A stretch of 33,255 bases of DNA from an uncultured Solimonas sp. Its GTDB lineage: Bacteria; Pseudomonadota; Gammaproteobacteria; Nevskiales; Nevskiaceae. Positions 32,481 through 33,255 of the stretch are shown one piece after another. Under the pieces are notes generated by a model that ran no database searches, had not been told where the DNA came from, and saw only the letters and a list, made by a program, of their open reading frames with translations. Within the stretch, counting starts at the first letter, position 1; every line of letters starts with the position of its first letter. The position numbers were made by a program, and so were the translations under genes. The stretch covers positions 1-33,255 of the forward strand of contig CAMLDZ010000029.1 of NCBI GenBank assembly GCA_946478985.1, given 5' to 3'.

Positions 32481-33255
32481 TTATGCCGCCTTGTTCGACG
32501 CGAGGAAGTCCATCGCAAAACGCTGCAGCACGCCGCCGGCCTGGTAGACCTGCACCTCTTCGTCGGAATCCAGACGGCAGGTCATCGGCACTTCCAGCTT
32601 CTCGCCGTTCCTGCGCGTGACCACCAGCGTCAGCGTCGTGCGCGGCGCCAGCTTGCCGACGACGTCATAGGTTTCGGTGCCGTCGATGGCGAGCGTCAGG
32701 CGCGTCGTGCCCGGCTTGAACTCCAGCGGCAGCACACCCATGCCGATCAGGTTGGTGCGATGAATGCGCTCGAAGCCTTCGGCGGCGATCACTTCGACGC
32801 CGGCCAGACGCACGCCCTTCGCCGCCCAGTCGCGCGAACTGCCCTGCCCGTAGTCGGCGCCGGCGATGATGATCAGCGGCTGCTTGCGATCCATGTAGGT
32901 TTCGATCGCTTCCCACATGCGCATGAGCTTGCCGTCCGGCTCGACGCGCGCCAGCGAACCCTTCTTCACCTTGCCGTCGACCACGGCCATTTCGTTGACG
33001 AGTTGCGGGTTGGCGAAGGTCGCGCGCTGCGCGGTGAGGTGATCGCCGCGGTGCGTGGCGTAGCTGTTGAAGTCCTCTTCCGGCAGACCCATCTTGTGCA
33101 GGTATTCACCCGCCGCCGAGTCCATCAGGATCGCGTTCGACGGCGAGAGGTGATCGGTGGTGATGTTGTCCGGCAGCACCGCGAGCGGACGCAGGTTCTT
33201 CAGCGTGCGTTCGCCGGCCAGCGCGCCTTCCCAGTACGGCGGGCGGCGGATGTAG
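32481..33255 (-). CDS. acnD: AcnD, Fe-S 2-methylcitrate dehydratase, 3' part only
   Basis: An aconitase-family enzyme that dehydrates 2-methylcitrate to 2-methylaconitate. The frame is open from the window edge to TAA at 32481-32483, giving 257 C-terminal residues out of an expected 860 or so. Visible are YIRRPPYWEGALAGE and LPDNITTDHLSPSNAIL, which lead into the swivel domain (domain 4) with GADYGQGSSRDWAAKG and IHRTNLIGMGVLPLEF. The Fe-S cysteines lie outside the window. The immediate prpF neighbour and the sequence of the TDHLSPSNAI region distinguish it from AcnA and AcnB. Confidence 0.93.
   Translation of the reverse strand, partial: YIRRPPYWEGALAGERTLKNLRPLAVLPDNITTDHLSPSNAILMDSAAGEYLHKMGLPEEDFNSYATHRGDHLTAQRATFANPQLVNEMAVVDGKVKKGSLARVEPDGKLMRMWEAIETYMDRKQPLIIIAGADYGQGSSRDWAAKGVRLAGVEVIAAEGFERIHRTNLIGMGVLPLEFKPGTTRLTLAIDGTETYDVVGKLAPRTTLTLVVTRRNGEKLEVPMTCRLDSDEEVQVYQAGGVLQRFAMDFLASNKAA

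Overview
The window reads as chromosomal core DNA from a high-GC gammaproteobacterium. I infer the order Nevskiales (Solimonas/Nevskia-like) from the gene order and the protein sequences; there is no rRNA or tRNA in the window to confirm this. Genes are tightly packed, with many 1-4 bp overlaps, and I see no insertion sequence, prophage, CRISPR array or tRNA.

Layout. 1-600: the 3' end of uppP (+). 601-5244 (-): a MarR regulator, an outer-membrane efflux lipoprotein, an EmrA-type fusion protein and an EmrB-type DHA2 pump, all overlapping by 4 bp, behind a control region made of three 15-bp tandem repeats. 5346-9533 (-): cca, slt and oxyR. 9592-13573 (-): topA-tsaC-hemF, coupled by ATGA overlaps. 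13574-13898: a 325-bp gap packed with short inverted repeats. 13899-16765 (-): smg, dprA and a LysM lipoprotein. These diverge from 16905-21017 (+): def, a thioredoxin-fold-like secreted protein, fmt, a small Cys-rich protein, a small membrane protein and rsmB. This matches the widely conserved rsmB-fmt-def-dprA-smg-topA/yrdD-tsaC neighbourhood of gammaproteobacteria.

21028-33255 is a short-chain acyl-CoA region. An AraC-family regulator diverges from a fused B12-dependent isobutyryl-CoA-type mutase (icmF), followed by a beta-ketothiolase and a 3-hydroxybutyryl-CoA dehydrogenase, ending in a strong terminator. Next come both subunits of a 3-oxoacid CoA-transferase, a CRP/FNR-type regulator, and an uncharacterised protein with an RDHSWG motif. 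Convergent to these are prpF and the 3' part of acnD, both of the methylcitrate cycle. Together these genes suggest use of branched or odd-chain acids, ketone bodies and propionate: mutase to butyryl-CoA, beta-oxidation to acetoacetyl-CoA, CoA transfer and thiolysis, with propionyl-CoA going to the methylcitrate cycle. That link is inference from function and proximity.

I found no clearly new multi-gene system. The best candidates for follow-up are the hairpin-dense gap upstream of topA, the Tyr/Gln active-site pairing and extra segment in the IcmF mutase domain, the 15-bp triple repeat controlling the efflux operon, the repeat-rich control region before the RDHSWG protein, and the small unassigned proteins in the def-fmt-rsmB block.
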